Shown: positions 1-7,535 of the stretch, piece by piece
How the letters are laid out: every line of letters begins with the position of its first letter
Numbering within the stretch: the first letter of the stretch is position 1
Source of the DNA: Flavobacteriaceae bacterium UBA6268
GTDB lineage: Bacteria > Bacteroidota > Bacteroidia > Flavobacteriales > Flavobacteriaceae
Direction of reading: 5' to 3'
DNA length: 29,142 nucleotides
Assembly: GCA_002440705.1 (NCBI GenBank)
Contig: DJVA01000058.1
Location: 1 to 29,142 of the forward strand
Position numbers and translations under genes: made by a program
Notes under the pieces: model-generated
Database searches by the model: none
Seen by the model: only the letters and a program-made list of their open reading frames with translations
What the model was told of the DNA's origin: nothing

Positions 1-54
1 TTCATCAATCAAAAAACGAACAGTTATTTTTTAACTGTTGTTGCATTTATAGGA

Positions 55-918
55 TTAACCTAAATACGTTTTCAAGATCTTGCTTCTTGAAGTATGTTTC
101 AATCTTCGAATGGCTTTTTCCTTGATTTGACGGACGCGTTCGCGGGTTAGGTCGAAGGTTTCGCCAATTTCTTCCAGGGTCATGGGGTGCTGGTTCCCCA
201 GGCCAAAATACAAACGAATCACGTCGGCTTCCCGTGGCGTCAAGGTCTCCAAGGCGCGCTCAATTTCCGTGCGAAGCGATTCGTGCAACAGGCTACGGTC
301 TGGGTTAGGGGATTCCCCGCTACGCAATACATCGTAGAGATTGGAATCCTCGCCTTCCACCAAAGGGGCATCCATGGATACATGACGTCCAGAGTTTTTC
401 ATGGACTCCTTCACGTCATTGATGGTCATGTCCAACTCTTTGGCAATTTCTTCTGCAGAAGGTGGACGCTCGTGGGCTTGCTCCAAGAACGCATAAGTTT
501 TATTGATCTTGTTGATGCTTCCAATTTTGTTCAACGGAAGACGAACAATTCGGGATTGCTCTGCCAAGGCTTGGAGTATCGATTGTCGGATCCACCAAAC
601 GGCATAGGAAATAAACTTAAACCCACGGGTTTCGTCAAAACGTTGCGCGGCTTTGATAAGCCCCAAGTTGCCTTCGTTGATCAAATCGGGAAGGGTCAAA
701 CCTTGGTTTTGGTATTGTTTTGCCACAGAAACAACAAAACGAAGGTTGGCTTTGGTCAATTTTTCCAAAGCACGTTGGTCACCCGCTTTGATGCGTTGTG
801 CCAATTCTACTTCTTCGTCTGCGGTGATTAAGTCAACTTTTCCAATTTCCTGAAGGTACTTGTCCAATGAAGCAGTTTCCCTATTGGTAACCTGCTTGGT
901 AATTTTAAGTTGTCTCAT
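55..918 (-). CDS. rpoD: Primary RNA polymerase sigma factor (RpoD/SigA family)
   Basis: This is the housekeeping sigma factor (287 aa) that directs core RNA polymerase to most promoters. Visible parts are region 1.2 (about residues 15-45), region 2 (about 50-120, with the core-binding and -10-melting stretch around PDLINEGNLGLIKA and the aromatic-rich YAVWWIRQSI), region 3 (about 130-205) and region 4 with a C-terminal helix-turn-helix (MTLEEIGETFDLTRERVRQI, about 246-265). It lacks region 1.1 and the long non-conserved insert of proteobacterial RpoD, which is the usual short form in Bacteroidota. The ATG at 918 gives the family N-terminus MRQLKITKQV. It lies downstream of rpsO and pnp on the same strand, a common flavobacterial order, although a small exported protein sits between pnp and rpoD here. 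I found no good promoter directly upstream. Confidence 0.97.
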   Translation of the reverse strand: MRQLKITKQVTNRETASLDKYLQEIGKVDLITADEEVELAQRIKAGDQRALEKLTKANLRFVVSVAKQYQNQGLTLPDLINEGNLGLIKAAQRFDETRGFKFISYAVWWIRQSILQALAEQSRIVRLPLNKIGSINKINKTYAFLEQAHERPPSAEEIAKELDMTINDVKESMKNSGRHVSMDAPLVEGEDSNLYDVLRSGESPNPDRSLLHESLRTEIERALETLTPREADVIRLYFGLGNQHPMTLEEIGETFDLTRERVRQIKEKAIRRLKHTSRSKILKTYLG

Positions 919-1086
919 TAAGGGTTCTCCTTGCTTTTAAAAAGATTAAATTTTTCCTTTCGTAAATGGTTATACGTAAAATGGAGGCAAAATGTTACAA
1001 AAATTTTGGTTTTAAATTTTTATAAAACCAGTGTGATGTGTTCTGTTCAAATACTAATCAATAATTTTAAGGGAGCAAAATTTAGC

Positions 1087-1731
1087 TTATTCTATCCTAA
1101 ATAGTGCTCTATTAACTTCCTTTTCGATAAGTTTTGTCGCCGTAAAGGTCACCCTATAGTCCTCAATTTGATACGAAAATTTTACATAGGGTCTTTGTGC
1201 TATTTTAAAGAAGTCTCCTAAAAAAAAATGTTTATAATTTGTGTAATGCTCCGGGTTAATCGTGGGACTTTCGGGCGAAAAGCAATAAGTAAAGATAGCA
1301 GGTTCTTTATAATTATCTATTGCTTTATATTCATAACATTCACAGTCTTTACCAAGGATTCGTTCATTGTTAAGTTGAGTAAAAGCGAGTAATTGAGCAG
1401 GTTCTTTGGTAATGTTGGTAGAATCTACTTTACGGTTCAATGTGTTGGTACTATAAAGATAGTCTTTACCCACAAAAAAATAATCGGCATCGGCATCTAC
1501 TCTTGTGCCTCGACTATGTTTATACTGTAACCTAAAGTCTCCGTTACTTGCAAAGTATAGTTCGGCGCGATTTCCGTAAATATCTTTCAGGAGTTGTTCG
1601 GTGTCATCGGGAGCTGCTTCGGAGGCGTACACTTCAATAGAAAACTGAATCATTCCCTCAAAAGAGTTTTGTGCTTGAAGACTTACTAAGGTTATTAAGA
1701 ACAAGAAAAATAAACTAAACGATTGTTTCAT
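1087..1731 (-). CDS. Small exported protein, weakly like GLPGLI/DUF4412-type proteins
   Basis: This is a predicted exported protein of 214 aa. I chose the ATG at 1731 because it opens a clean signal peptide (MKQSFSLFFLFLITLVSLQA, cleavage near AQ-NS). A longer reading from a TTG at 1752 only adds seven unlikely residues. The mature part begins FEGMIQFSIEV and has a central ILGKDCECYEY segment. Both resemble the layout of GLPGLI or DUF4412-type periplasmic proteins of Bacteroidota, but the diagnostic GLPGLI motif is absent, so the family is uncertain. The two cysteines in CEC and one in YCFSP could form a disulfide. It is co-directional with pnp and rpoD, but a terminator-like hairpin at 1750-1779 precedes it, and its DNA looks more AT-rich than its neighbours. 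Function unknown. Confidence 0.8.
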   Translation of the reverse strand: MKQSFSLFFLFLITLVSLQAQNSFEGMIQFSIEVYASEAAPDDTEQLLKDIYGNRAELYFASNGDFRLQYKHSRGTRVDADADYFFVGKDYLYSTNTLNRKVDSTNITKEPAQLLAFTQLNNERILGKDCECYEYKAIDNYKEPAIFTYCFSPESPTINPEHYTNYKHFFLGDFFKIAQRPYVKFSYQIEDYRVTFTATKLIEKEVNRALFRIE

Positions 1732-1749
1732 CTTAGAAAGATAAAAAAA

Positions 1750-1779
1750 CAAAATAAAAAACCCTTCATTGCTGAAGGG
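1750..1779 (-). terminator. Intrinsic terminator downstream of pnp
   Basis: A 7-bp perfect stem (CCCTTCA at 1762-1768, TGAAGGG at 1773-1779) with a 4-nt loop. On the minus strand it is followed by a run of six T and further T-rich sequence, the form expected for a Rho-independent terminator ending the pnp transcript. It overlaps the region just upstream of the next gene, so that gene probably needs its own promoter or readthrough. Confidence 0.8.
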
Positions 1780-1800
1780 CTTATTTATTTATCAAGAAAT

Positions 1801-4014
1801 TTAGTCTCTCTTTTTGTGACCATCACGGTTACGGTTATCGCGTCCCCGATTATCCCTTCCACCTTTTTTGTCGTCGCGGGGAGGACGCTCCTTATAGCCT
1901 TCGGGTTTGGGAAGTAATGCCCTGCGCGAAACTTTATCTTTCCTGGTTTTGGGGTCGATGCCAAAGTATTTTACATCGATCACATCACCAAGATTCACTA
2001 CATCGGTTACCTTTTCGGTTCGCTCCCAGGCCAATTCCGAAACGTGAAGCAATACTTCATTTCCGGGGGCTTCCAGGTATTCTACTACTGCTCCAAAGTC
2101 TAGTATTTTGATGACCTTAACCTCATAAACACTTCCAACTTCAGGCCTAAAGGTAAGCGCTTCCACGGCTTTAAGGACCGCATCGATACCCTCTTGGTTG
2201 GTTCCCAAGACCTCTACGATTCCTTTGCCGTCCGCTTCAGAAATTACAATGGTAGTCTGGGTACGTTTTTGAAGTTCTTGGATGTTTTTGCCTTGAGGGC
2301 CAATAAAGGCTCCAATGAATTCCTCGGGCATTTCGGTGTAAACGATTTTTGGGGCATGGGGCTTCACATTTTCCCTTGGTTCCGCAATGGTATCGGTCAA
2401 TTTTTCCAAGATGTGTAAGCGGCCTTCACGAGCTTGTTTCAAAGCTTTGACCAAAATCTCATAGCTCAATCCCTTAATCTTAATGTCCATCTGGCAAGCC
2501 GTGATTCCATCAGCGGTACCGGTAACTTTAAAGTCCATATCACCAAGATGGTCTTCATCACCAAGGATATCACTTAATACCGCATATTCCTTACCATCAG
2601 TGATCAATCCCATAGCAATACCACTAACGGGCTTTTTCATTTGGATTCCAGCATCCATCAAGGCCATGGTACCACTACATACTGTAGCCATGGAAGATGA
2701 GCCGTTACTCTCCAATACTTCGCTTACCACTCTAACGGTGTAAGGGCAATCTTCTGGAACCATGCCTTTCAAGGCACGTTGCGCCAAATTTCCATGCCCA
2801 ATTTCCCTGCGGGAAGTTCCTCTTAGTGGGCGTGCTTCACCTGTGGAGAATGGCGGGAAATTATAGTGCAGGTAGAAGGTTTCCTCTCCTTGTAGGGTAG
2901 GAAGGTCAATCACATTGGCCTCACGGGAGGTTCCTAAAGTGACTGTGGCTAGCGCTTGGGTTTCGCCCCGTGTGAAAATTGAAGAGCCATGAGTAGAGGG
3001 GAGGTAATCCACTTCGCACCAAATGGGGCGAATGTCGGTGGTTTTTCTACCATCCAATCGAATCCCTTCTTTTAGGATAACATCCCGAACGGCTTCCTTG
3101 TGCGCTTTTCCAAAATACTTGGAAACCAAATCTCCGTTTTCTTCCAATTCTTCTTCAGAAAAGAGCGCCTTAACGGCTTCTTTTACTTGAGCAAATGCCT
3201 CGCCACGCTCTTGCTTGGTGCTTCCTTGCTTGGCAATATCGTAACACTTGCTGTATGCGGCTTCCTTAATTTTGGACTCGAGTAATTCATCTTCGCGATC
3301 CCCGGCATAAGTTCGGGTTTCTTTCTTTCCAACTTGTGCTACAAGATTGCGTTGCGCCAAGCACTGTAATTTGATGGCCTCATGGGCAAAGCGAATGGCT
3401 TCTGCCATGTCCTCTTCGCTACATTCCTTCATTTCACCTTCAACCATTGCTACACTGTCTTCGGAAGCACCTACCATCAAATCGATGTCGGCTTCCTTCA
3501 ATTGCTCGTAACTGGGGTTGATGACGAATTCGCCATCGATCCGCGCCACGCGCACTTCAGAAATGGGACATTCAAATGGAATGTCACTCAATTGAATGGC
3601 CGTAGAGGCAGCCAATCCGGCCAGTGCATCAGGCATAACGTTTTCGTCGTGCGACATCAATTGGATCATCAATTGGGTTTCTGCATGGTAATCTTTAGGG
3701 AATAGGGGTCGCAAGCAGCGATCCACCAAACGCATCGTCAGGATTTCTTCCGTACTTGGACGCGCTTCACGCTTAAAGAAACCACCGGGATAACGCCCGG
3801 CTGCGGCAAATTTTTCACGATAATCTACCGTAAGGGGCAGAAAATCGATCCCTGGGGTTGCTTCCTTGTTGCTCACTACCGTACACAAGAGCATGGCATC
3901 CCCCATGCGTACTACGACGGAGCCATCAGCTTGCTTGGCCAGTTTTCCTGTTTCGATGGAGATGGTCCTACCGTCACCTAGGTCTATGACCTCATTGAAA
4001 GTTTTTGGTATCAT
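1801..4014 (-). CDS. pnp: Polyribonucleotide nucleotidyltransferase (PNPase)
   Basis: PNPase is a phosphorolytic 3'-5' exoribonuclease that degrades mRNA as a trimer. The 737-aa protein shows two RNase PH domains (about residues 10-145 and 305-535, the second with the phosphate-site stretch ESNGSSSMATVCSG and the catalytic-site segment ADGITACQMDIK), an all-helical linker between them, a KH domain with FIGPQGKNIQ (about 555-615) and an S1 domain (about 620-690). It ends in a basic tail rich in Arg, Asp, Gly and Asn, probably disordered and RNA-binding. I chose the ATG at 4014 because it gives the family start MIPKTFNEVIDLGDG. ATGs at 4026 and 4041 would add 4 and 9 residues. It follows rpsO by about 180 bp, the classic rpsO-pnp order. 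Confidence 0.96.
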   Translation of the reverse strand: MIPKTFNEVIDLGDGRTISIETGKLAKQADGSVVVRMGDAMLLCTVVSNKEATPGIDFLPLTVDYREKFAAAGRYPGGFFKREARPSTEEILTMRLVDRCLRPLFPKDYHAETQLMIQLMSHDENVMPDALAGLAASTAIQLSDIPFECPISEVRVARIDGEFVINPSYEQLKEADIDLMVGASEDSVAMVEGEMKECSEEDMAEAIRFAHEAIKLQCLAQRNLVAQVGKKETRTYAGDREDELLESKIKEAAYSKCYDIAKQGSTKQERGEAFAQVKEAVKALFSEEELEENGDLVSKYFGKAHKEAVRDVILKEGIRLDGRKTTDIRPIWCEVDYLPSTHGSSIFTRGETQALATVTLGTSREANVIDLPTLQGEETFYLHYNFPPFSTGEARPLRGTSRREIGHGNLAQRALKGMVPEDCPYTVRVVSEVLESNGSSSMATVCSGTMALMDAGIQMKKPVSGIAMGLITDGKEYAVLSDILGDEDHLGDMDFKVTGTADGITACQMDIKIKGLSYEILVKALKQAREGRLHILEKLTDTIAEPRENVKPHAPKIVYTEMPEEFIGAFIGPQGKNIQELQKRTQTTIVISEADGKGIVEVLGTNQEGIDAVLKAVEALTFRPEVGSVYEVKVIKILDFGAVVEYLEAPGNEVLLHVSELAWERTEKVTDVVNLGDVIDVKYFGIDPKTRKDKVSRRALLPKPEGYKERPPRDDKKGGRDNRGRDNRNRDGHKKRD

Positions 4015-4140
4015 TTTGTTTTTCATTTTGGTCCCTATCATTGGAACCGTTACTAATGGTCTTAGGCATTCTTAGCCTTTGTTGTTGTGTTGTTGTGGGT
4101 CGACCAATGAAAAACTAGGGTAGCTTTTTCTATTTCAAAT

Positions 4141-4187
4141 TTCAACATTACTGTTGAAAAAACAAAAGGGGACACATAGGTCCCCTT
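4141..4187 (-). terminator. Double hairpin between rpsO and pnp (terminator or attenuator)
   Basis: An 8-bp stem (AAGGGGAC at 4166-4173 with GTCCCCTT at 4180-4187) lies 7 nt past the rpsO stop. On the minus strand it is followed by TTTTGTTTTTT, a good intrinsic terminator. Directly after comes a second perfect 7-bp hairpin (TTCAACA at 4141-4147, TGTTGAA at 4152-4158). With pnp downstream, partial readthrough or processing is plausible. In E. coli this interval carries an RNase III site used in PNPase autocontrol, but nothing here proves the same mechanism. Confidence 0.7.
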
Positions 4188-4194
4188 AAAAGGA

Positions 4195-4464
4195 TTACTT
4201 ACGTAGTCCTAATTCTTTTACAATTGCTCTGTAGCGCATGATGTCCTTCTTCATTAGGTAGTCCAGCAACGCACGGCGCTTACCAACCATTTTCACCAAA
4301 GAACGCTCGGTATTATAATCCTTGTGATTTTTCTTTAGGTGAGTGGTTAGATGGTTGATACGGTGGGTGAACAAAGCAATTTGTCCTTCGGGCGAGCCTG
4401 TGTCGTTATCGCTCTTTCCGTATTTTTTGAAAATTTCCTTTTTGGTTTCTGATGTTAAATACAT
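4195..4464 (-). CDS. rpsO: 30S ribosomal protein S15
   Basis: S15 (89 aa, the normal length) binds the central domain of 16S rRNA early in 30S assembly. Recognisable segments are DTGSPEGQIALFTHRINHLT, the HLKKNHKDY loop and the C-terminal RRALLDYLMKKDIMRYRAIV. The ATG at 4464 gives the standard start MYLTSETKKEI. A longer frame from a TTG at 4524 would add 20 residues not seen in the family and would run into a candidate -7 element, so it was not used. It is the first gene of the rpsO-pnp cluster on the minus strand. Confidence 0.98.
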   Translation of the reverse strand: MYLTSETKKEIFKKYGKSDNDTGSPEGQIALFTHRINHLTTHLKKNHKDYNTERSLVKMVGKRRALLDYLMKKDIMRYRAIVKELGLRK

Positions 4465-4521
4465 GCCAATATTGTTTAAATGATTTTTATGTATGTTGAT
4501 AACCCGTGGATTACCAGCGGG

Positions 4522-4529
4522 CAAAACTA
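4522..4529 (-). promoter_or_regulatory. Candidate -7 element for rpsO
   Basis: The minus strand reads TAGTTTTG, matching the Bacteroidota -7 consensus TAnnTTTG, and predicts a leader of about 50 nt before the rpsO ATG. No convincing -33 TTTG/TTG was seen at the usual distance, so this rests on one element. Confidence 0.4.
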
Positions 4530-4642
4530 CAAAACTTATCTAAAAAAATAGTAATATTGTTCAAATATTTAATAGCCCTATACCTAATTAAACCATTTTG
4601 CGTTAGTATTGTCAAAAGACCATAACTTTTAAACCTACGATT

Positions 4643-5482
4643 ATGAAAAGCATCTTAAAGGGAATCGCCCTTTCTTCTCTTTCACTCCTTGCGTTCTGGA
4701 ACGTTTCCTGTAATAAGGATGATAACTCCAATAACAATGATGAAGTTGAATTTTCTGCCGAGGACACCGCATTGGTAGCCCGCGCCGACAATATCGTGGA
4801 AGGGTCCCAAAACGTTGTGGAAGGGGGATATGTAAAAACCGAGGAACCCACTCGAACCGACAACAATATTTTCCCTCCCGATTGTGCTACCTTCATCATT
4901 ACTGGTGGAGGAAACAATGGTGGAACCATTACCATCGATTTTGGAGAATCCTGTACACTTCTTACCGGGGCAATTGTTTCGGGTAAAATCAATATGAGCT
5001 ACGGGCCGATTGTTTCAGGACAACGAAACATCACCTACAATTATGAAAACTTTACCTACAATGGCAATGGAGTTGCTGGAGGTGGAACCATTATCCGTGA
5101 ATTGGAAAACAATCAAGGAAACCCACAGTCTACTGTAAACGAGAGCATCACCATCACTTTTACCGGGACTACCGTAACCGGAACCCGAACAGGACAACGT
5201 GTAGCCGAATGGGTACAGGGAGTTGGAAGCGGCAATTGGCAAGACAATGTGTTTCATATTGAAGGAAATTGGCAAACCAACCTTAGCAATGGTTTTGAAC
5301 GTACCGGGGTGGTTACCCAAACCTTGGTGCGTAAGATGAGTTGTCTTTACCTAGTTAGTGGTCGCATAGAAGTTAGTCAGCAAGGGCTTACTGGAACCTT
5401 GGATTTTGGTGATGGTACCTGTGATGCCTTGGCTACCATTATTTTCAACGGACATGAATACCCTGTGATATTAGGGCTTTAA
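4643..5482 (+). CDS. Hypothetical lipoprotein with a probable surface-export signal
   Basis: This 279-aa protein begins with a signal peptide (MKSILKGIALSSLSLLAFWN) that ends at a lipobox-like VSC, lipidation expected at Cys23. The residues after the cysteine, NKDD, fit the K-(D/E)2 lipoprotein export signal described for Bacteroidota such as Capnocytophaga, so I infer display on the outer face of the outer membrane. The mature part starts with an Asn/Asp-rich linker and is then rich in Gly, Thr, Asn and Ile/Val in short alternating stretches (GGGNNGGTITIDFG, GTLDFGDGTCDAL), suggesting a beta-rich fold. Four further cysteines may form two disulfides. I do not recognise the family. It stands alone between divergent rpsO and convergent accD and ends in its own terminator. 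Confidence 0.85.
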   Translation: MKSILKGIALSSLSLLAFWNVSCNKDDNSNNNDEVEFSAEDTALVARADNIVEGSQNVVEGGYVKTEEPTRTDNNIFPPDCATFIITGGGNNGGTITIDFGESCTLLTGAIVSGKINMSYGPIVSGQRNITYNYENFTYNGNGVAGGGTIIRELENNQGNPQSTVNESITITFTGTTVTGTRTGQRVAEWVQGVGSGNWQDNVFHIEGNWQTNLSNGFERTGVVTQTLVRKMSCLYLVSGRIEVSQQGLTGTLDFGDGTCDALATIIFNGHEYPVILGL

Positions 5483-5499
5483 GAGACTTTTGAATACAT

Positions 5500-5526
5500 A
5501 AACCCACCTTAATGGTGGGTTTTTTT
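5500..5526 (+). terminator. Intrinsic terminator of the lipoprotein gene
   Basis: An 8-bp perfect stem (AACCCACC at 5501-5508, GGTGGGTT at 5514-5521) with a 5-nt loop followed by T residues on the plus strand. The T tract overlaps the stop end of the convergent accD, so the two transcripts end on top of each other. Confidence 0.85.
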
Positions 5527-6394
5527 ATGCCAGATTCTTTTCCCTTAAAGGCCGATTCAAAATCAGATCCAGGTAAAGATTGATTTTCCGTTTTAGGTCC
5601 TTCCGGTGACTGATAAAATCCAAAAAGCCATGTTCCAACAAAAACTCGGCTGTTTGGAAGCCTTCGGGAAGTTCCTTTCCCGTAGTGTCCCTCACCACCC
5701 TAGGTCCTGCAAAACCTATTAAGGCTCCAGGCTCGCTAATATTGATATCTCCCAACATGGCAAAAGATGCTGTAGTACCCCCTGTAGTAGGATCGGTACA
5801 TAGAGAGATGTAAGGGATTTTGGCTTTAGCCAATTGTACCAACTTGGCACTGGTTTTGGCCAATTGCATCAGGGACAATGCGGCTTCCATCATACGGGCC
5901 CCTCCACTTTTGGAAATGATGATAAATGGTAATTTCTTTTTCAATGCATAATCGGCAGCACGAGCAATTTTCTCGCCCACGACACTTCCCATAGATCCGC
6001 CTATAAAACTAAAATCCATACAGGCAATAACCAGATCTTCTCCCATCGATTTGCCAACAGCGGTACGCACGGCATCCTTGAGTCCGGTTTTGTCTTGGGC
6101 TTCCTTAAGCCGGTCGGGATATTTTTTGGTATCCACAAACTTTAAGGTGTCTTTGGAAACCAGATTTTTATCGAGCTCTTTGAATTTATTGTCGTCGAAA
6201 AGTATTTCAAAGTATTCCTTACTGCCAATACGAACATGGTAACCATCTTCGGGGCTCACATAAAAATTACGTTCAAGCTCATCGGCATCTACAATTTTTC
6301 CTGTAGGGGATTTGTACCAAAGTCCCTTCGGAACATCTTTTTTTAGTTCCGTGGGGGTTTGAATTCCTTTTTTTGTTCTTTTAAACCAAGCCAT
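5525..6394 (-). CDS. accD: Acetyl-CoA carboxylase carboxyltransferase subunit beta, zinc-ribbon cysteines absent
   Basis: AccD pairs with AccA to transfer the carboxyl group from carboxybiotin to acetyl-CoA, making malonyl-CoA for fatty-acid synthesis. This 289-aa protein has the crotonase-like carboxyltransferase core: MDFSFIGGSMGSVVGEKIAR (about 123-142), ISKSGGARMMEA, LCTDPTTGGTTASFAMLGD and GFAGPRVV. The N-terminal zinc ribbon seen in E. coli is present in outline (LWYKSPTGKIVDADELERN then FYVSPEDGYHVRIG), but all four metal-binding cysteines are replaced, so no zinc should bind there. I chose the ATG at 6394 (MAWFKRTKKGI). It lies 30 bp after fba on the same strand, probably co-transcribed. 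Confidence 0.95.
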   Translation of the reverse strand: MAWFKRTKKGIQTPTELKKDVPKGLWYKSPTGKIVDADELERNFYVSPEDGYHVRIGSKEYFEILFDDNKFKELDKNLVSKDTLKFVDTKKYPDRLKEAQDKTGLKDAVRTAVGKSMGEDLVIACMDFSFIGGSMGSVVGEKIARAADYALKKKLPFIIISKSGGARMMEAALSLMQLAKTSAKLVQLAKAKIPYISLCTDPTTGGTTASFAMLGDINISEPGALIGFAGPRVVRDTTGKELPEGFQTAEFLLEHGFLDFISHRKDLKRKINLYLDLILNRPLREKNLA

Positions 6395-6424
6395 AGAGAG
6401 GAGTTTGTCTTGTTCTTTCAAAAT

Positions 6425-7492
6425 CTAAAGGGTATTCACGTTATTAAGGTCTTCAAAAGCTTTGATGAGGCGTTTTTTGAAAGTAACCTCACCTTCCCGA
6501 AGCCATTTTCTTGGATCGTAGAATTTTTTGTTGGGAGCATCCCCACCCTCTGGATTTCCAATTTGGGTGCGAAGGTAATCGATATTGTTTACCATGTAGT
6601 CGCGAATTCCTTCGGTAAAGGCAAACTGAAGGTCGGTATCTATATTCATTTTGATCACGCCATAACCTATGGCCTCACGAATTTCCTCCAAAGTAGACCC
6701 ACTTCCCCCGTGAAATACAAAGTCGATGGGGTTGGGCCCTGTTCCAAAGTTTTTTTGGACGTATTCCTGAGAGTTCCGCAAGATTTTTGGGGTTAATTTT
6801 ACATTACCGGGTTTGTAAACCCCATGCACATTCCCAAATGCCGCGGCTATGGTAAATCGATCGCTCACTTTTTTGAGTTCTTCATAAGCATACGCTACTT
6901 CCTCGGGCTGGGTATAGAGTTTAGAACTGTCCACGCCGGTATTGTCCACGCCATCCTCTTCACCTCCGGTAATGCCCAATTCGATTTCCAAGGTCATGTC
7001 CATTTTGCTCATTCGCTCCAAATAGTATTTGCATGTTTCAATATTTTCCTTGATGGGTTCCTCGGAAAGGTCAATCATGTGCGAGCTGTACAGTGAATGC
7101 CCGTATTGCTTATAGTGGGACTCGCTGGCATCCAAAAGGCCATCGATCCAAGGAAGCAACGATTTGGCGCAATGATCGGTATGCAAAATTACGGTAGCTC
7201 CATAAGCTTTTGCCAATTCATGGATATGCCTAGCTCCGGCAATGCCACCTGCAATGGCAGCTTTTTGGCCTTCATTGGAAAGTCCCTTCCCAGCATTGAA
7301 TTGGGCTCCCCCATTGGAAAACTGAATGATTACGGGGGCGTTCAACTCCTTGGCCGTTTCCAAAACGGTATTAATGGTGTTGGACCCAACAACATTAACG
7401 GCCGGTAGTGCAAAGTTTTTTTTCTTTGCCCATTGAAATACTTCCTGGACCGCTTTTCCGGTGGCCACACCGGGTTGAATGGAATGACTCAT
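6425..7492 (-). CDS. fbaA: Fructose-bisphosphate aldolase, class II
   Basis: A zinc-dependent aldolase that interconverts fructose 1,6-bisphosphate with glyceraldehyde 3-phosphate and dihydroxyacetone phosphate in glycolysis and gluconeogenesis. The 355-aa length and motifs match the class IIA (E. coli FbaA) type. The catalytic Asp and a zinc His are in LHTDHC (Asp106, His107). Glu171 is in LEIELGITGGEEDG, and the other zinc histidines are in GNVHGVYKPG (His223) and FHGGSGS (His261). KMNIDTD near residue 281 supplies the substrate-binding Asn. Its ATG at 7492 lies 43 bp after tamL, with a candidate -7 element between them, and accD follows after 30 bp. Confidence 0.97.
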   Translation of the reverse strand: MSHSIQPGVATGKAVQEVFQWAKKKNFALPAVNVVGSNTINTVLETAKELNAPVIIQFSNGGAQFNAGKGLSNEGQKAAIAGGIAGARHIHELAKAYGATVILHTDHCAKSLLPWIDGLLDASESHYKQYGHSLYSSHMIDLSEEPIKENIETCKYYLERMSKMDMTLEIELGITGGEEDGVDNTGVDSSKLYTQPEEVAYAYEELKKVSDRFTIAAAFGNVHGVYKPGNVKLTPKILRNSQEYVQKNFGTGPNPIDFVFHGGSGSTLEEIREAIGYGVIKMNIDTDLQFAFTEGIRDYMVNNIDYLRTQIGNPEGGDAPNKKFYDPRKWLREGEVTFKKRLIKAFEDLNNVNTL

Positions 7493-7512
7493 AGAATGAT
7501 TGGTTTAGCTTA

Positions 7513-7520
7513 CAAAAATA
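7513..7520 (-). promoter_or_regulatory. Candidate -7 element for fba-accD
   Basis: The minus strand reads TATTTTTG, matching TAnnTTTG, in the 43-bp gap between tamL and fba. It predicts a very short leader of about 14 nt. No clear -33 partner was found, so fba may instead or also be read from the tamL promoter. Confidence 0.4.
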
Positions 7521-7535
7521 ACAAATTTTAATCGT

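Noticed and set aside
187..831. 214-codon plus-strand open frame opposite rpoD
   Set aside because: It is antisense to a highly conserved gene, has no family resemblance, and is explained by codon bias of rpoD.
4465..4524. Extended S15 from a TTG at 4524
   Set aside because: The 20 extra residues are not part of the S15 family and overlap a candidate promoter element.
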